A stretch of DNA of 64,000 nucleotides, from the NCBI GenBank assembly GCA_005787585.1, contig SYAL01000037.1, positions 1-64,000 on the forward strand, given 5' to 3'. Of the stretch, positions 56,619-64,000 are shown one piece after another. Every line of letters begins with the position of its first letter. The stretch's first letter is position 1. The notes beneath the pieces are model-generated. The model was not told where the DNA came from. It searched no databases and saw only the letters and a program-made list of their open reading frames with translations. A program made the translations under genes and the position numbers. Origin of the DNA: Bacteroidota bacterium (GTDB taxonomy: Bacteria; Bacteroidota; Bacteroidia; B-17B0; Aurantibacillaceae).

Positions 56619-56829
56619 TTTACTCCAAAAAACTGTCAACGATACAAATAATCGAATTATGAAATAGTCTAATTAACTGATATTAAAATGATTAATCTTT
56701 AAATACTGAAAATTGAAAACTTTTTTTAAATTATTTTTATTAAACAAGAATAAATAATTGTTATTTTTTTGTTTTTTAAAAAAAAAGAATTAATTTAGAG
56801 AATTCTATAATAATTTAATTTTATCAATT

Positions 56830-58905
56830 ATGAAAAAAAACTACCATTTTAAAAGAAACATTAATGTTTTTAAAATTAATACAGCTAAGTATTGCTTATT
56901 TTTAACAATCGTTTTATTTTCGATTTTATCCTATGCTCAGCAAGTAACTTATTCATTTTCGACTGCTGGTGTTTTAGGCCGTTTAGGTCCAAATCAAGGC
57001 CAAATCAATACTGCTTATGCTGCAACCAATTTAAATGGATTAGTTAATATTGTTACTCAAGGTATTCAAGAGTTTACAGTACCGGTTTCTGGTCCTTATC
57101 TATTTGTTGCTGCTGGAGCATCTGGTGGTGGAAATATTTCATCTTTTGGATGCAGGGGTAGAGTTTTACAAGGTGAAATCTTTTTAACAGCTGGACAAGT
57201 ATTAAGAATTGTTGTTGGACAAAGAGGAGAAATTGGTAACGGTTCTTCTGGCGGCGGAGGTGGATCTTATGTTGTAAGTGGGAACAATCCAATTATTATT
57301 GCTGGTGGTGGTGCTGGATATCATGTTGCCTTGACAGCAGCAGTCCCAAATTCTGATGGAAATTATGGAAATAATGGACAAGCTGCTTCTGATGGAACTG
57401 GTCCAGGTGGAGTAGGAGGCTCAGGTGGAAGCGGATCTAACTCTGGTTGGGGTGGCGGTGGAGCTGGTTTTAATTCAAATGGCACAAATGCATCTTTCTG
57501 TTCAGGTACTGGTGGATTTTCTTTCGGAAATGGTGCATTGGGTGGATCAACTTGTAATAATACGAACGGAGGCTTTGGTGGCGGTGCTGGTACTCACGGA
57601 AATACTGGCGGCGGCGGTGGTGGTGGCGGATACTCTGGAGGTGGAGGCTCTACTCAAAATCTATACGGAACTGGTGCAGGTGGAGGCGGAGGTAGCTTTC
57701 AAGCACCAGGAATGACCAACATGGCTGATTTAGGATTAAATACAGGAGCTGGTTATGTGTATATTTCAAGATTATGTGATATTTCTATCTCTACTTCTGC
57801 TAATCCAATTTGTGTTGGCAGTGCTGCAACTTTAAGTACAAATGCCGTTAGTGGTATTACTTGGAGTGGTGGTAGTACGTCAAATACTATTTCTGTTAGT
57901 CCATCAGTTACTACTGTGTATACTGTTACCGGAACTAGCACGGCTAATTGCGTAGCTTATAATTCTATAACAATAAGCGTTAACATACCAAATGTAACAG
58001 CAGCAGCAAATATTAATTATTCTGTTTGTCCGTCAACACCTGTAACTTTAAGTGGAGGAGGAGCAAATACATACACCTGGTCAAGTGCTGTTTTAAATGG
58101 GGTGGCATTTCCATCTCCAGCTTCAACTTCTGTTTATACAGTAACAGGTACAAACACCTTAACAGGTTGTACTAATACAGCTACTGCAATTGTTTATGTT
58201 TATCCTACAAGTATTTCTTTATCTCCTGGATCTTCAATTTGTAGTGGATCTTCTGCTACTTTATCTGCAAGCGGAGCTATGAATTATACTTGGACAGGAA
58301 ATAATACTATTTTACCTTTTCAAAGCCCTGTTGTTTCTCCAACTTCTTCAGCTGTTTATACAGTAAATGCCATTACATCTAATTATTGTTCAATATCAGG
58401 CACTGTTGCTGTAACTGTTAATCCTAGTCCTGTTATTACTGCAGTTTCTAGTAAATCTTCGTTTTGCAGAGGAGAATCCACTTCAATTAGCGTGAGCGGT
58501 GCTTCAACATATTTATGGAGTAATGGTGCAACAACGCCATCAATCACAGTTTCGCCAACAGTTACCTCTTATTATACTGTTAATGGATTTTCTAATAATT
58601 GTAATAGCAACACTGCTTCAGTATTATTAACGGTAAATTTTTGTACATCAATTGATAAAAATGGATTAACTCAAAATAATTTATCTGTTTTTCCTAATCC
58701 AAATAATGGAGAATTTACAATAAAGTCTATAGAAACTATTAGTTTAGATTTAATCAATCAATTAGGGCAAGTTATAAAAGTAATAACTTTAAATGAAACT
58801 AATAATCATCAAGTAAACATATCAAATGTTGCTAATGGAATTTATTTCATAGTTGGTAAAGGAAATAATAGTTCTATTAATCAAAAGGTGATTGTAAACA
58901 AATAA
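56830..58905 (+). CDS. T9SS-secreted glycine-rich protein with Ig-like repeats
   Basis: 691 residues. Signal peptide ending SYAQQ (about residue 38). A glycine-rich domain (about 75-315) has AAGASGGGNISSFGCRGRVLQGEI, LTAGQVLRIVVGQRGE, SGGGGGSYVV and IIIAGGGAGYHV, with a polyglycine core and a final GAGYVYISRLC. This order resembles the glycine-rich fold of ALK/LTK-type and bacterial surface proteins. Ig-like repeats follow (about 320-605; ICVGSAATLS, ICSGSSATLS, FCRGESTSIS), then a type A sorting domain (about 615-691; VFPNPNNGEFTI). The polyglycine section is locally much richer in G and C than its surroundings. Function unknown; likely surface adhesin or matrix component. Confidence 0.78.
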   Translation: MKKNYHFKRNINVFKINTAKYCLFLTIVLFSILSYAQQVTYSFSTAGVLGRLGPNQGQINTAYAATNLNGLVNIVTQGIQEFTVPVSGPYLFVAAGASGGGNISSFGCRGRVLQGEIFLTAGQVLRIVVGQRGEIGNGSSGGGGGSYVVSGNNPIIIAGGGAGYHVALTAAVPNSDGNYGNNGQAASDGTGPGGVGGSGGSGSNSGWGGGGAGFNSNGTNASFCSGTGGFSFGNGALGGSTCNNTNGGFGGGAGTHGNTGGGGGGGGYSGGGGSTQNLYGTGAGGGGGSFQAPGMTNMADLGLNTGAGYVYISRLCDISISTSANPICVGSAATLSTNAVSGITWSGGSTSNTISVSPSVTTVYTVTGTSTANCVAYNSITISVNIPNVTAAANINYSVCPSTPVTLSGGGANTYTWSSAVLNGVAFPSPASTSVYTVTGTNTLTGCTNTATAIVYVYPTSISLSPGSSICSGSSATLSASGAMNYTWTGNNTILPFQSPVVSPTSSAVYTVNAITSNYCSISGTVAVTVNPSPVITAVSSKSSFCRGESTSISVSGASTYLWSNGATTPSITVSPTVTSYYTVNGFSNNCNSNTASVLLTVNFCTSIDKNGLTQNNLSVFPNPNNGEFTIKSIETISLDLINQLGQVIKVITLNETNNHQVNISNVANGIYFIVGKGNNSSINQKVIVNK

Positions 58906-58945
58906 ATAGGTTTTTTATTAGATTTAAATTAAGATAATAGATTTT

Positions 58946-58977
58946 AAAACCTCGGAAGATTTATTCCGAGGTTTTTT
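58946..58977 (+). terminator. Terminator after the glycine-rich protein gene
   Basis: AAAACCTCGGAA (58946-58957) and TTCCGAGGTTTT (58964-58975) pair perfectly around a 6-base loop, followed by further T residues. It lies 41 bp after the stop. Confidence 0.88.
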
Positions 58978-59128
58978 ATTTAAATAAATTTAATTTTAAA
59001 ATTTTACTGGCCACTAAAGTAAAATTATCCATAAAAAGCAAAGTTTTACTGATATTAGATTGTAATTTTAATTAAATAAATCAACTGAAAATAAGCAATA
59101 TCAAAAATATTTTTATATTAAATTTTAA

Positions 59129-59791
59129 ATGTCAATCTCCAATAATATTATAAAAATAAAATCTGAGATACCTTCAAATGTAACATTGGTAGCCGTATCA
59201 AAAACTAAACCTATTGAATTAATTAATCAAGCTTACTTAACTGGGCAAATTGATTTTGGAGAAAATTATGTTCAAGAGTTAGTAGATAAATACGATAAAC
59301 TCCCAAAAGATATACGCTGGCATTTTATAGGGCATTTGCAATCAAATAAAGTAAAATTTATTGCACCTTTTGTTAAACTTATTCATGGGGTAGATAGTTT
59401 AAAGCTACTCGAAGAAATAAATAAACAGGCTAAAAAAAATAATCGAATTATTAATTGTTTACTTCAAATATATATCGCGCAGGAAGAGTCAAAATTTGGA
59501 TTGTCTTTTGATGAATGTAAAGAACTTTTGCTTTCTAAATCATACCAAAATCTCAAAAATATCAGTGTTGTCGGATTTATGGGTATGGCTAGTAACACAA
59601 ATAATAGTGAGCAAATAAAAAAAGAATTTTCATCTCTTAAAAATTTTCAAGAGTCAATGGCTTCTATTAAATTGCAATATCATACTTTAAGTTTCGGTAT
59701 GAGTAACGATTATCAATTGGCTGTTGAATGCGGAAGTAATATGGTTCGAATTGGAAGCACTATCTTTGGCGAACGCAATAACAATTCTTAA
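59129..59791 (+). CDS. YggS/PROSC-family PLP-binding protein
   Basis: 220 residues of the alanine-racemase-like TIM barrel without the second domain. The PLP lysine is K25 in VAVSKTKP; IDFGENYVQE, WHFIGHLQSNK and MGMAS follow; FGMSNDYQLAVECGSNMVRIGSTIFGER holds the phosphate-binding end. The family keeps PLP homeostasis. Three bases before the transporter gene; the three genes 59129-61239 look like an operon. Earlier upstream the spacer of ~220 bp holds the preceding terminator. Confidence 0.93.
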   Translation: MSISNNIIKIKSEIPSNVTLVAVSKTKPIELINQAYLTGQIDFGENYVQELVDKYDKLPKDIRWHFIGHLQSNKVKFIAPFVKLIHGVDSLKLLEEINKQAKKNNRIINCLLQIYIAQEESKFGLSFDECKELLLSKSYQNLKNISVVGFMGMASNTNNSEQIKKEFSSLKNFQESMASIKLQYHTLSFGMSNDYQLAVECGSNMVRIGSTIFGERNNNS

Positions 59792-59794
59792 TTT

Positions 59795-60736
59795 ATGTTC
59801 GGAGAATTTATTGCAATATTAACTACCATTTGTTGGAGTATTGGAATTTTTCCTTTTACAGAAGCCTCTAAGCGATTAGGAACCCAAACATTAAATCAAT
59901 ATCGTTTACTTTTAGCATGGCTAATTATTTCTGCATTAATAATTTGCATTTATCCTATTTCATTTTTTGAATTATTTTTAATCCCAAAATCGAATCACTA
60001 TTTATTTTTGGGCTTATCAGGTATCATTGGTTTTACTATCGGTGATTATTTTAGTTTTAGTTCTTTTAAATTGTTAGGTCCAAAATTAGGAAGTTTGTAT
60101 ACCACAATTGCACCAGGTGCAGCTTTGATTGCTGCTTATTTTTTTTTAAATCAAACTACAAACGAAGTTGGTATTTTTGGAATTATTGTCACCATGACTG
60201 GTATTATTTGGTTAACACTTTCTAAAAAAGATATTAGCACTTCAGAAAAAGCAGGTTTTTTTCGAAATCCAAAAGGTATTTTGTATGGACTACTTGGTGC
60301 AGTTTGTCAAGGTACAGGTCTTGTTTTATCTAAGTTGGGGATGGATGCCTATCAAACAAATTTAAAAACACTTCATGCCGTTTGGATTAGATTATTATTT
60401 GCATTTTTAGCTGCATTTATATTATCTATTATCAGTGGTCGCCTTGTATCTGATGCCAAACCTATTTTTAAAAATCAAAATAAAGGATTATTATTTCTTA
60501 TTGTGGGGACCTTATTTGGTCCAGTATTAGGCGTATCATTATCTCTATTAGCAATTCAATCTATTCCAGTAGCCACAGCTCAAACTATTTTTGCATTACT
60601 TCCTGTTGTTGTGCTACCCATTAATTATTTTTATTACAAAGAAAAAATAACCATTCATGCTGTTTTTGCTTGTGCTATTGCTGTTTTAGGAGTTTTTGTT
60701 TTAATTTGGCGAAATTCGATTAAGCTATGGATATAG
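59795..60736 (+). CDS. EamA/DMT-family membrane transporter
   Basis: 313 residues with about ten membrane helices in two EamA repeats (about 3-140 and 165-308). Examples: FIAILTTICWSIGIFPF, LFLGLSGIIGFTIGDYFSF, ILYGLLGAVCQGTGLVLSK and GLLFLIVGTLFGPVLGVSLSLLAIQ. DMT proteins export metabolites such as amino acids or nucleotides; the substrate is unknown. Overlaps the next gene by 10 bp. Confidence 0.87.
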   Translation: MFGEFIAILTTICWSIGIFPFTEASKRLGTQTLNQYRLLLAWLIISALIICIYPISFFELFLIPKSNHYLFLGLSGIIGFTIGDYFSFSSFKLLGPKLGSLYTTIAPGAALIAAYFFLNQTTNEVGIFGIIVTMTGIIWLTLSKKDISTSEKAGFFRNPKGILYGLLGAVCQGTGLVLSKLGMDAYQTNLKTLHAVWIRLLFAFLAAFILSIISGRLVSDAKPIFKNQNKGLLFLIVGTLFGPVLGVSLSLLAIQSIPVATAQTIFALLPVVVLPINYFYYKEKITIHAVFACAIAVLGVFVLIWRNSIKLWI

Positions 60737-61239
60737 TTCAACGATTAAGCGAAGAGCATAGCAAAACATTAACAATGGCTGTTGTTGATTATATTGGTGA
60801 AGATAAAACTAAGTTTAAAATTTTAATGGATTTGTTTTTGAATGGCCAAGCCAAACTTATTCAAAGAGCAGCCTGGCCTTTAAGTTATGTTGCGATTGCA
60901 CATCCCAAATTAATTAAACCCTATCTCGATAAATTAATAATTAAATTACAGCAAACAGATAATCATCCCTCTGTGCCGCGAAATATTTTAAGGATCTTAG
61001 AAGAAATTGAAATTCCAGAAAAATATGAAGGTTATGTTGTAGCATGCTGTTTTTCTATATTAACCAGAGAAGCTGATCCTATTGCCAGCAAGGCATATTC
61101 TATTACTGTTGCTACAAAGATTTGCAAAAAATATCCCGACCTAAAAAATGAATTGCGATTGCATTTAGAACATATTCAAAATTACCCCATCACACCAGCG
61201 ATTAAGTTTCGTATTAAAAGGGCCATTAAAGAATTATAA
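60727..61239 (+). CDS. HEAT-like helical-repeat protein of unknown function
   Basis: 170 residues, all-helical by appearance, with repeated paired helices (GQAKLIQRAAWPLSYVAIAHPKL..., VPRNILRILEEIEIPEKYEG, DPIASKAYSITVATKICKKYPDL). I recall short Bacteroidota proteins of this kind, sometimes mislabelled as adenylosuccinate lyase; no lyase signature is present. The 10-bp overlap with the transporter gene suggests coupling. Role unknown. Confidence 0.65.
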   Translation: MDIVQRLSEEHSKTLTMAVVDYIGEDKTKFKILMDLFLNGQAKLIQRAAWPLSYVAIAHPKLIKPYLDKLIIKLQQTDNHPSVPRNILRILEEIEIPEKYEGYVVACCFSILTREADPIASKAYSITVATKICKKYPDLKNELRLHLEHIQNYPITPAIKFRIKRAIKEL

Positions 61240-61264
61240 GAGGTAATTAATAAATTTAATTCTT

Positions 61265-61272
61265 TATTTTTG
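61265..61272 (+). promoter_or_regulatory. -7 promoter element of mgtE
   Basis: TATTTTTG matches TAnnTTTG. The GTG at 61272 that could open the frame begins with the last base of this box, so the ATG at 61287 is the likelier start. Confidence 0.45.
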
Positions 61273-61286
61273 TGCCTTTAAATCAA

Positions 61287-62639
61287 ATGCAGTTCGAATT
61301 AACAACCAATATTTTGGATAGCTTAATACTTGCTATTGATGAAAAGAATACTGCTTTTCTGAATAAACAATTGCATGACTTATATCCACAAGATATTGCC
61401 ATTATCATCAATCAACTTAACTTAGATCAAGCAGCTTACCTATACGAAATATTAGACGACGATGTTGCGCCTATAGTATTATTAGAATTAGATGATGATA
61501 AACGTGAAGAGCTTTTAGCCACTTTTAGTTCGAAAGAAATTGCTGAACAAATTGATAACATGGACAGTGATGATGCTGCCGATGTGATCTCAGAATTACC
61601 AAAAAAAATTCAAGAAGAAGTTTTATCTCACATCGAAGACATTGATCAGGCAAGCGACATAGCTGAACTTATTAATTTTGAAGAAGGTACTGCGGGGTCT
61701 TTAATGGCAAAAGAATTGGTAAGCGTATATGCTCACGAAACAGTGAATGCTTGCATTGAAGAAATTAGAAAACAAACTGATAATGTAGATGTAATGTATG
61801 CTGTTTATGTTTTAGATAATAGCGAACGTTTGATCGGGATGTTATCTTTAAAAAAATTAATTATTTCTCATCCTCTTGCAAAAATTGAAGAAATTTATGA
61901 GCCCGATATTCAGTTTGTTAAAACAAATACCTCAACTGAAGATGTGGCAGATTTTATGCAAAAATTTGATTTAGTTGTTTTACCAGTTGTCGATCATTTG
62001 GGCAGACTGGTTGGAAGAATTACTATTGACGACGTGATGGATTTGATAAGAGAGAACTCTGATGAAAATATTCAACGAATGAGTGGTATCTCTGATGATG
62101 TTGATTCAAATGATAAAATGTGGAGATTATCACGTGCACGTATACCTTGGTTGTTAGTTGGGCTATGCGGAGGTATTATTGGTTCTCGAATTATTGGCTC
62201 TTACGAAGAACAAATTAAAATACATCCCGAAATGGCATATTTTATTCCATTAATTGGAGCTATGGGCGGCAATGTTGGAGTTCAAACCAGTGCTATTATT
62301 GTGCAAGGTTTAGCAAATAATACATTAATAGGCGATAATATTGGTTCTAAATTATTAAAAGAATTGGGTGTTGGATTAATAAACGGTTTAATTTGTTCGG
62401 CTTTAATATTGAGTTATGCTTTTTTAATTGAAGATTGGAAGTTAGCAGCAACTGTTAGTGCAGCTCTTATGACAGTGATTCTTTGCGCATCATTTTTAGG
62501 TACTTTTGTTCCGCTAACATTAAATCGTTTTAAAATAAATCCGGCATTAGCCACTGGGCCATTTGTTACAACTCTCAACGATATCATCGGAATTACCATT
62601 TACTTTTTAATGGGCCGCATTTTATATTCTTTTTTTTAG
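61287..62639 (+). CDS. mgtE: Magnesium transporter MgtE
   Basis: 450 residues from the ATG at 61287 (MQFELTTNILDSL). Cytosolic N domain (about 10-125; DDDVAPIVLLELDDDKREELL, MDSDDAADVISELP), two CBS domains (about 130-250; GSLMAKELVSVYAHETVNAC, LPVVDHLGRLVGRITIDDVMDL), a linking helix, and five membrane helices (about 280-450) with GAMGGNVGVQTSAIIVQGLA, the pore region, and FVTTLNDIIGITIYFLMG. Mg2+ channel gated by internal Mg2+. No M-box riboswitch: the upstream gap is short. Confidence 0.95.
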   Translation: MQFELTTNILDSLILAIDEKNTAFLNKQLHDLYPQDIAIIINQLNLDQAAYLYEILDDDVAPIVLLELDDDKREELLATFSSKEIAEQIDNMDSDDAADVISELPKKIQEEVLSHIEDIDQASDIAELINFEEGTAGSLMAKELVSVYAHETVNACIEEIRKQTDNVDVMYAVYVLDNSERLIGMLSLKKLIISHPLAKIEEIYEPDIQFVKTNTSTEDVADFMQKFDLVVLPVVDHLGRLVGRITIDDVMDLIRENSDENIQRMSGISDDVDSNDKMWRLSRARIPWLLVGLCGGIIGSRIIGSYEEQIKIHPEMAYFIPLIGAMGGNVGVQTSAIIVQGLANNTLIGDNIGSKLLKELGVGLINGLICSALILSYAFLIEDWKLAATVSAALMTVILCASFLGTFVPLTLNRFKINPALATGPFVTTLNDIIGITIYFLMGRILYSFF

Positions 62640-62766
62640 CTTAAATTATATTGATCGTTAATGGGTAAATAGTTATTTTTTCAATAATTAAAACCAACGA
62701 TTAATCCAAATAATTTTGTTCTTTTTAAAAAAAATCCTTAATTTTGCAATCCAAATTTAATTATTT

Positions 62767-62841
62767 GGCCCGTTCGTCTAGGGGTTAGGACACGTCCCTT
62801 TCACGGATGAAACACGGGTTCGATTCCCGTACGGGCTACCA
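62767..62841 (+). tRNA. tRNA-Glu (TTC)
   Basis: Acceptor GGCCCGT/ACGGGCT (last pair G-U), D-arm GTCTAGGGGTTAGGAC, anticodon stem CGTCC/GGATG with loop CTTTCAC and anticodon TTC at 62800-62802, T-arm with TTCGATT. Discriminator A, and CCA is encoded (62839-62841), unlike tRNA-His in this window. Confidence 0.95.
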
Positions 62842-62852
62842 AAATAATTTAA

Positions 62853-62888
62853 AAAACCCTTGTAAATCATTTGCTTACAAGGGTTTTT
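62853..62888 (+). terminator. Terminator of tRNA-Glu
   Basis: AACCCTTGTAA (62855-62865) pairs with TTACAAGGGTT (62875-62885), 9-base loop, then T residues. It could also serve the leftward gene from the other side. Confidence 0.85.
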
Positions 62889-63001
62889 GATTTTTAGAGT
62901 ATAATTTTTCTTATTTACAATATCTAAGGACAATTTACAATACAGTTTAGTATAATTATATCAAGTGCTTAGCTCTACATCAATTTTTACAATCAAAAAA
63001 A

Positions 63002-63943
63002 TTACTGATTTTCCAACCATTTTTCAATTTCAAATTGATCAAGTTGAATATAATCAACCCTATTTTCAACAATAGAATTATTTATCAGATATATTGCAGG
63101 CATTGTTAATCCTGCCAAATAAACAAAATTTTTCCCATTTAAAATACAATAATCAATATTGTTTGCTTTAGTGTCCTCAAAAAAAGGCTTTATTTTTTTA
63201 TAATCGCCATTTAAAATCAAGTAAATAGAAATACTGGAATTTTGTTTTTTTATTAATCTTAGTTTTTTAGCGGCAATTCGACAGTGGGGGCAACTCATGC
63301 TCATAAACGCAATAACATGTTTACCAAAAACTAAGCTTTTTGGGGGCTTACGAATTATAGCATTTGAATAAACGCTATCTAATTCCAACTTAAATTGATT
63401 CTCTTTTTTAGTAAGATATGCTTCCGAGTAATTAAAATCAACATAATTTAAAATATGAGGCATAGCAAATGCAGTAATAAAAAATACACCAAAAATCCAT
63501 TTTCCTATTTTTTGATAACTTAAACCATTATAGTATTTATAAATAAAATAACAAAAAACTAACATCACTATGTTTTTGATTAGTGCTTGTAATGGAGTCA
63601 TGACTATTGCGTTACCAAAGCAACCGCAATTGCCGTTGTTGCCATTACTATTCAAAATAAAAATAAGGTAAACACAAAAAATGATTAAAGAAACTACAGT
63701 TAATTTAACTGTAAAACGCTTAATAAATATACTTGAAATTAATAAGAAGCCAATAAAAAACTCTAAGCCAATAATGAATCGGGCAATAAAAGGTGCTAAC
63801 CGCCAACCGCCGATTCCTAAATCTACAAAGGTGTATTCAAATGGTTCGATGGGATTTAATTTGGTGTATCCACTATAGATAAATATCAAACCCATAAATG
63901 AACATATTAAAAAGAAAAAGATTTTTAGAATAATATCCTTCAT
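63002..63943 (-). CDS. MauE/DoxX-like membrane protein fused to a thioredoxin-like domain
   Basis: 313 residues. The N-terminal part (about 1-165) has about five membrane helices and the motifs IFIYSGYTKLNPIEPF and GNCGCFGNAI, a cysteine pair typical of MauE/DoxX redox membrane proteins. The C-terminal part (about 200-313) is thioredoxin-like with SMSCPHCRIAAKKL as active site, and TMPAIYLINN holds the cis-proline. The pair of redox sites suggests electron passage across the inner membrane to periplasmic partners. Bacteroidota carry such a fusion near folate and triosephosphate isomerase genes; here only the remnant gene upstream is visible. Confidence 0.82.
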   Translation of the reverse strand: MKDIILKIFFFLICSFMGLIFIYSGYTKLNPIEPFEYTFVDLGIGGWRLAPFIARFIIGLEFFIGFLLISSIFIKRFTVKLTVVSLIIFCVYLIFILNSNGNNGNCGCFGNAIVMTPLQALIKNIVMLVFCYFIYKYYNGLSYQKIGKWIFGVFFITAFAMPHILNYVDFNYSEAYLTKKENQFKLELDSVYSNAIIRKPPKSLVFGKHVIAFMSMSCPHCRIAAKKLRLIKKQNSSISIYLILNGDYKKIKPFFEDTKANNIDYCILNGKNFVYLAGLTMPAIYLINNSIVENRVDYIQLDQFEIEKWLENQ

Positions 63944-63967
63944 AACTTAAAAGTGTAAAAACAGAAA

Positions 63968-64000
63968 TTAAAGTTCTCTTTCTTTATCTAAATAAGATTG
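63968..64000 (-). CDS. C-terminal end of an unknown leftward gene (runs off window)
   Basis: The minus strand has an open frame from the right edge ending QSYLDKEREL and a TAA stop at 63970-63968. It is in the same direction as the MauE/DoxX-thioredoxin gene, 24 bp ahead of it, so probably the previous gene of that operon. Ten codons are too few to name it. Confidence 0.4.
   Translation of the reverse strand, partial: QSYLDKEREL

Noticed and set aside
57425-57715. Open frame of 96 codons in another frame within the glycine-rich gene
   Set aside because: It is a by-product of the GGN-rich codons; composition is biased (Val, Ala, Glu, Leu) and no start signal or homology is visible.
57230-57720. 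GC-richer stretch as a possible foreign insert
   Set aside because: The rise comes from runs of GGN glycine codons in one continuous reading frame, not from different origin.
1-64000. CRISPR arrays, insertion sequences, phage or integrase genes
   Set aside because: No regular short repeats with spacers, no transposase or integrase motifs, and no flanking direct repeats were found. The repeats present are coding domain repeats.

Overview
The window is an AT-rich chromosome segment of a member of the Bacteroidota. Several things point there: seven predicted type IX secretion (T9SS) cargo proteins (six with type A C-terminal sorting domains, one with a type B CHU_C domain), lipoproteins with short Bacteroidota-type signals, promoters with the TAnnTTTG -7 element instead of sigma70 boxes, no recognisable Shine-Dalgarno sequences, and typical family choices (DUF7948/SBBP proteins, BBP2 porin, WG repeats, RibBA fusion). 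Genus cannot be decided from sequence alone. I see no phage, insertion sequence, CRISPR array or rRNA.

Left part (1-25.6 kb). After the end of purN, acs and a porin-like barrel comes what looks like one beta-glucan utilisation regulon. A divergent centre at about 12.15 kb separates a leftward sugar-kinase gene from a rightward operon: a regulator with a degenerate Nudix domain (NrtR type), a clan GH-A glycosidase, two outer-membrane beta-barrels of no family I recognise, a lipoprotein and a CBM9-like protein that probably bind glycan, a GH3 beta-glucosidase lipoprotein and a GH16-type lipoprotein. Leftward lie zwf-pgl-edd-eda, a complete oxidative Entner-Doudoroff module. On both flanks sit three T9SS-secreted proteins sharing a jelly-roll carbohydrate-binding domain but no catalytic domain. 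Five promoters here carry the same 21-bp palindrome (TTATTGTA-N5-TACAATAA and variants), at a fixed distance from the -7 box and overlapping the -33 position. They precede the kinase/regulator pair, zwf, and all three secreted binding proteins. This links polymer capture, hydrolysis, glucose phosphorylation and oxidation to pyruvate in one inferred circuit. There is no SusC/SusD pair and no inner-membrane sugar transporter in the region.

Middle part (25.7-47 kb). An aminotransferase, a small lipoprotein and der are followed by a 1526-residue T9SS type B protein, tRNA-His, an AlkC-like DNA glycosylase, two tandem paralogous T9SS proteins with different N-terminal domains, a GT9 glycosyltransferase, miaE, an RsmI-related methyltransferase, a PgpH-like 7TM-HD phosphodiesterase, a Wza-like export lipoprotein, rfbC, an NlpC/P60 peptidase and a Fur-STAS pair.

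Right part (47-64 kb). Mostly housekeeping: ribBA, a CoA-type Nudix hydrolase, a small membrane protein, a WG-repeat protein, serC, a DUF4190-like lipoprotein, a DUF502 protein, a NatA/NatB-like ABC exporter, a glycine-rich T9SS protein, a YggS-like PLP protein, an EamA transporter, a helical-repeat protein, mgtE, tRNA-Glu and a MauE/DoxX-thioredoxin fusion. A few residues of a further leftward gene run off the right edge.

All assignments come from reading motifs and gene order by eye. No database search or structure prediction was run.
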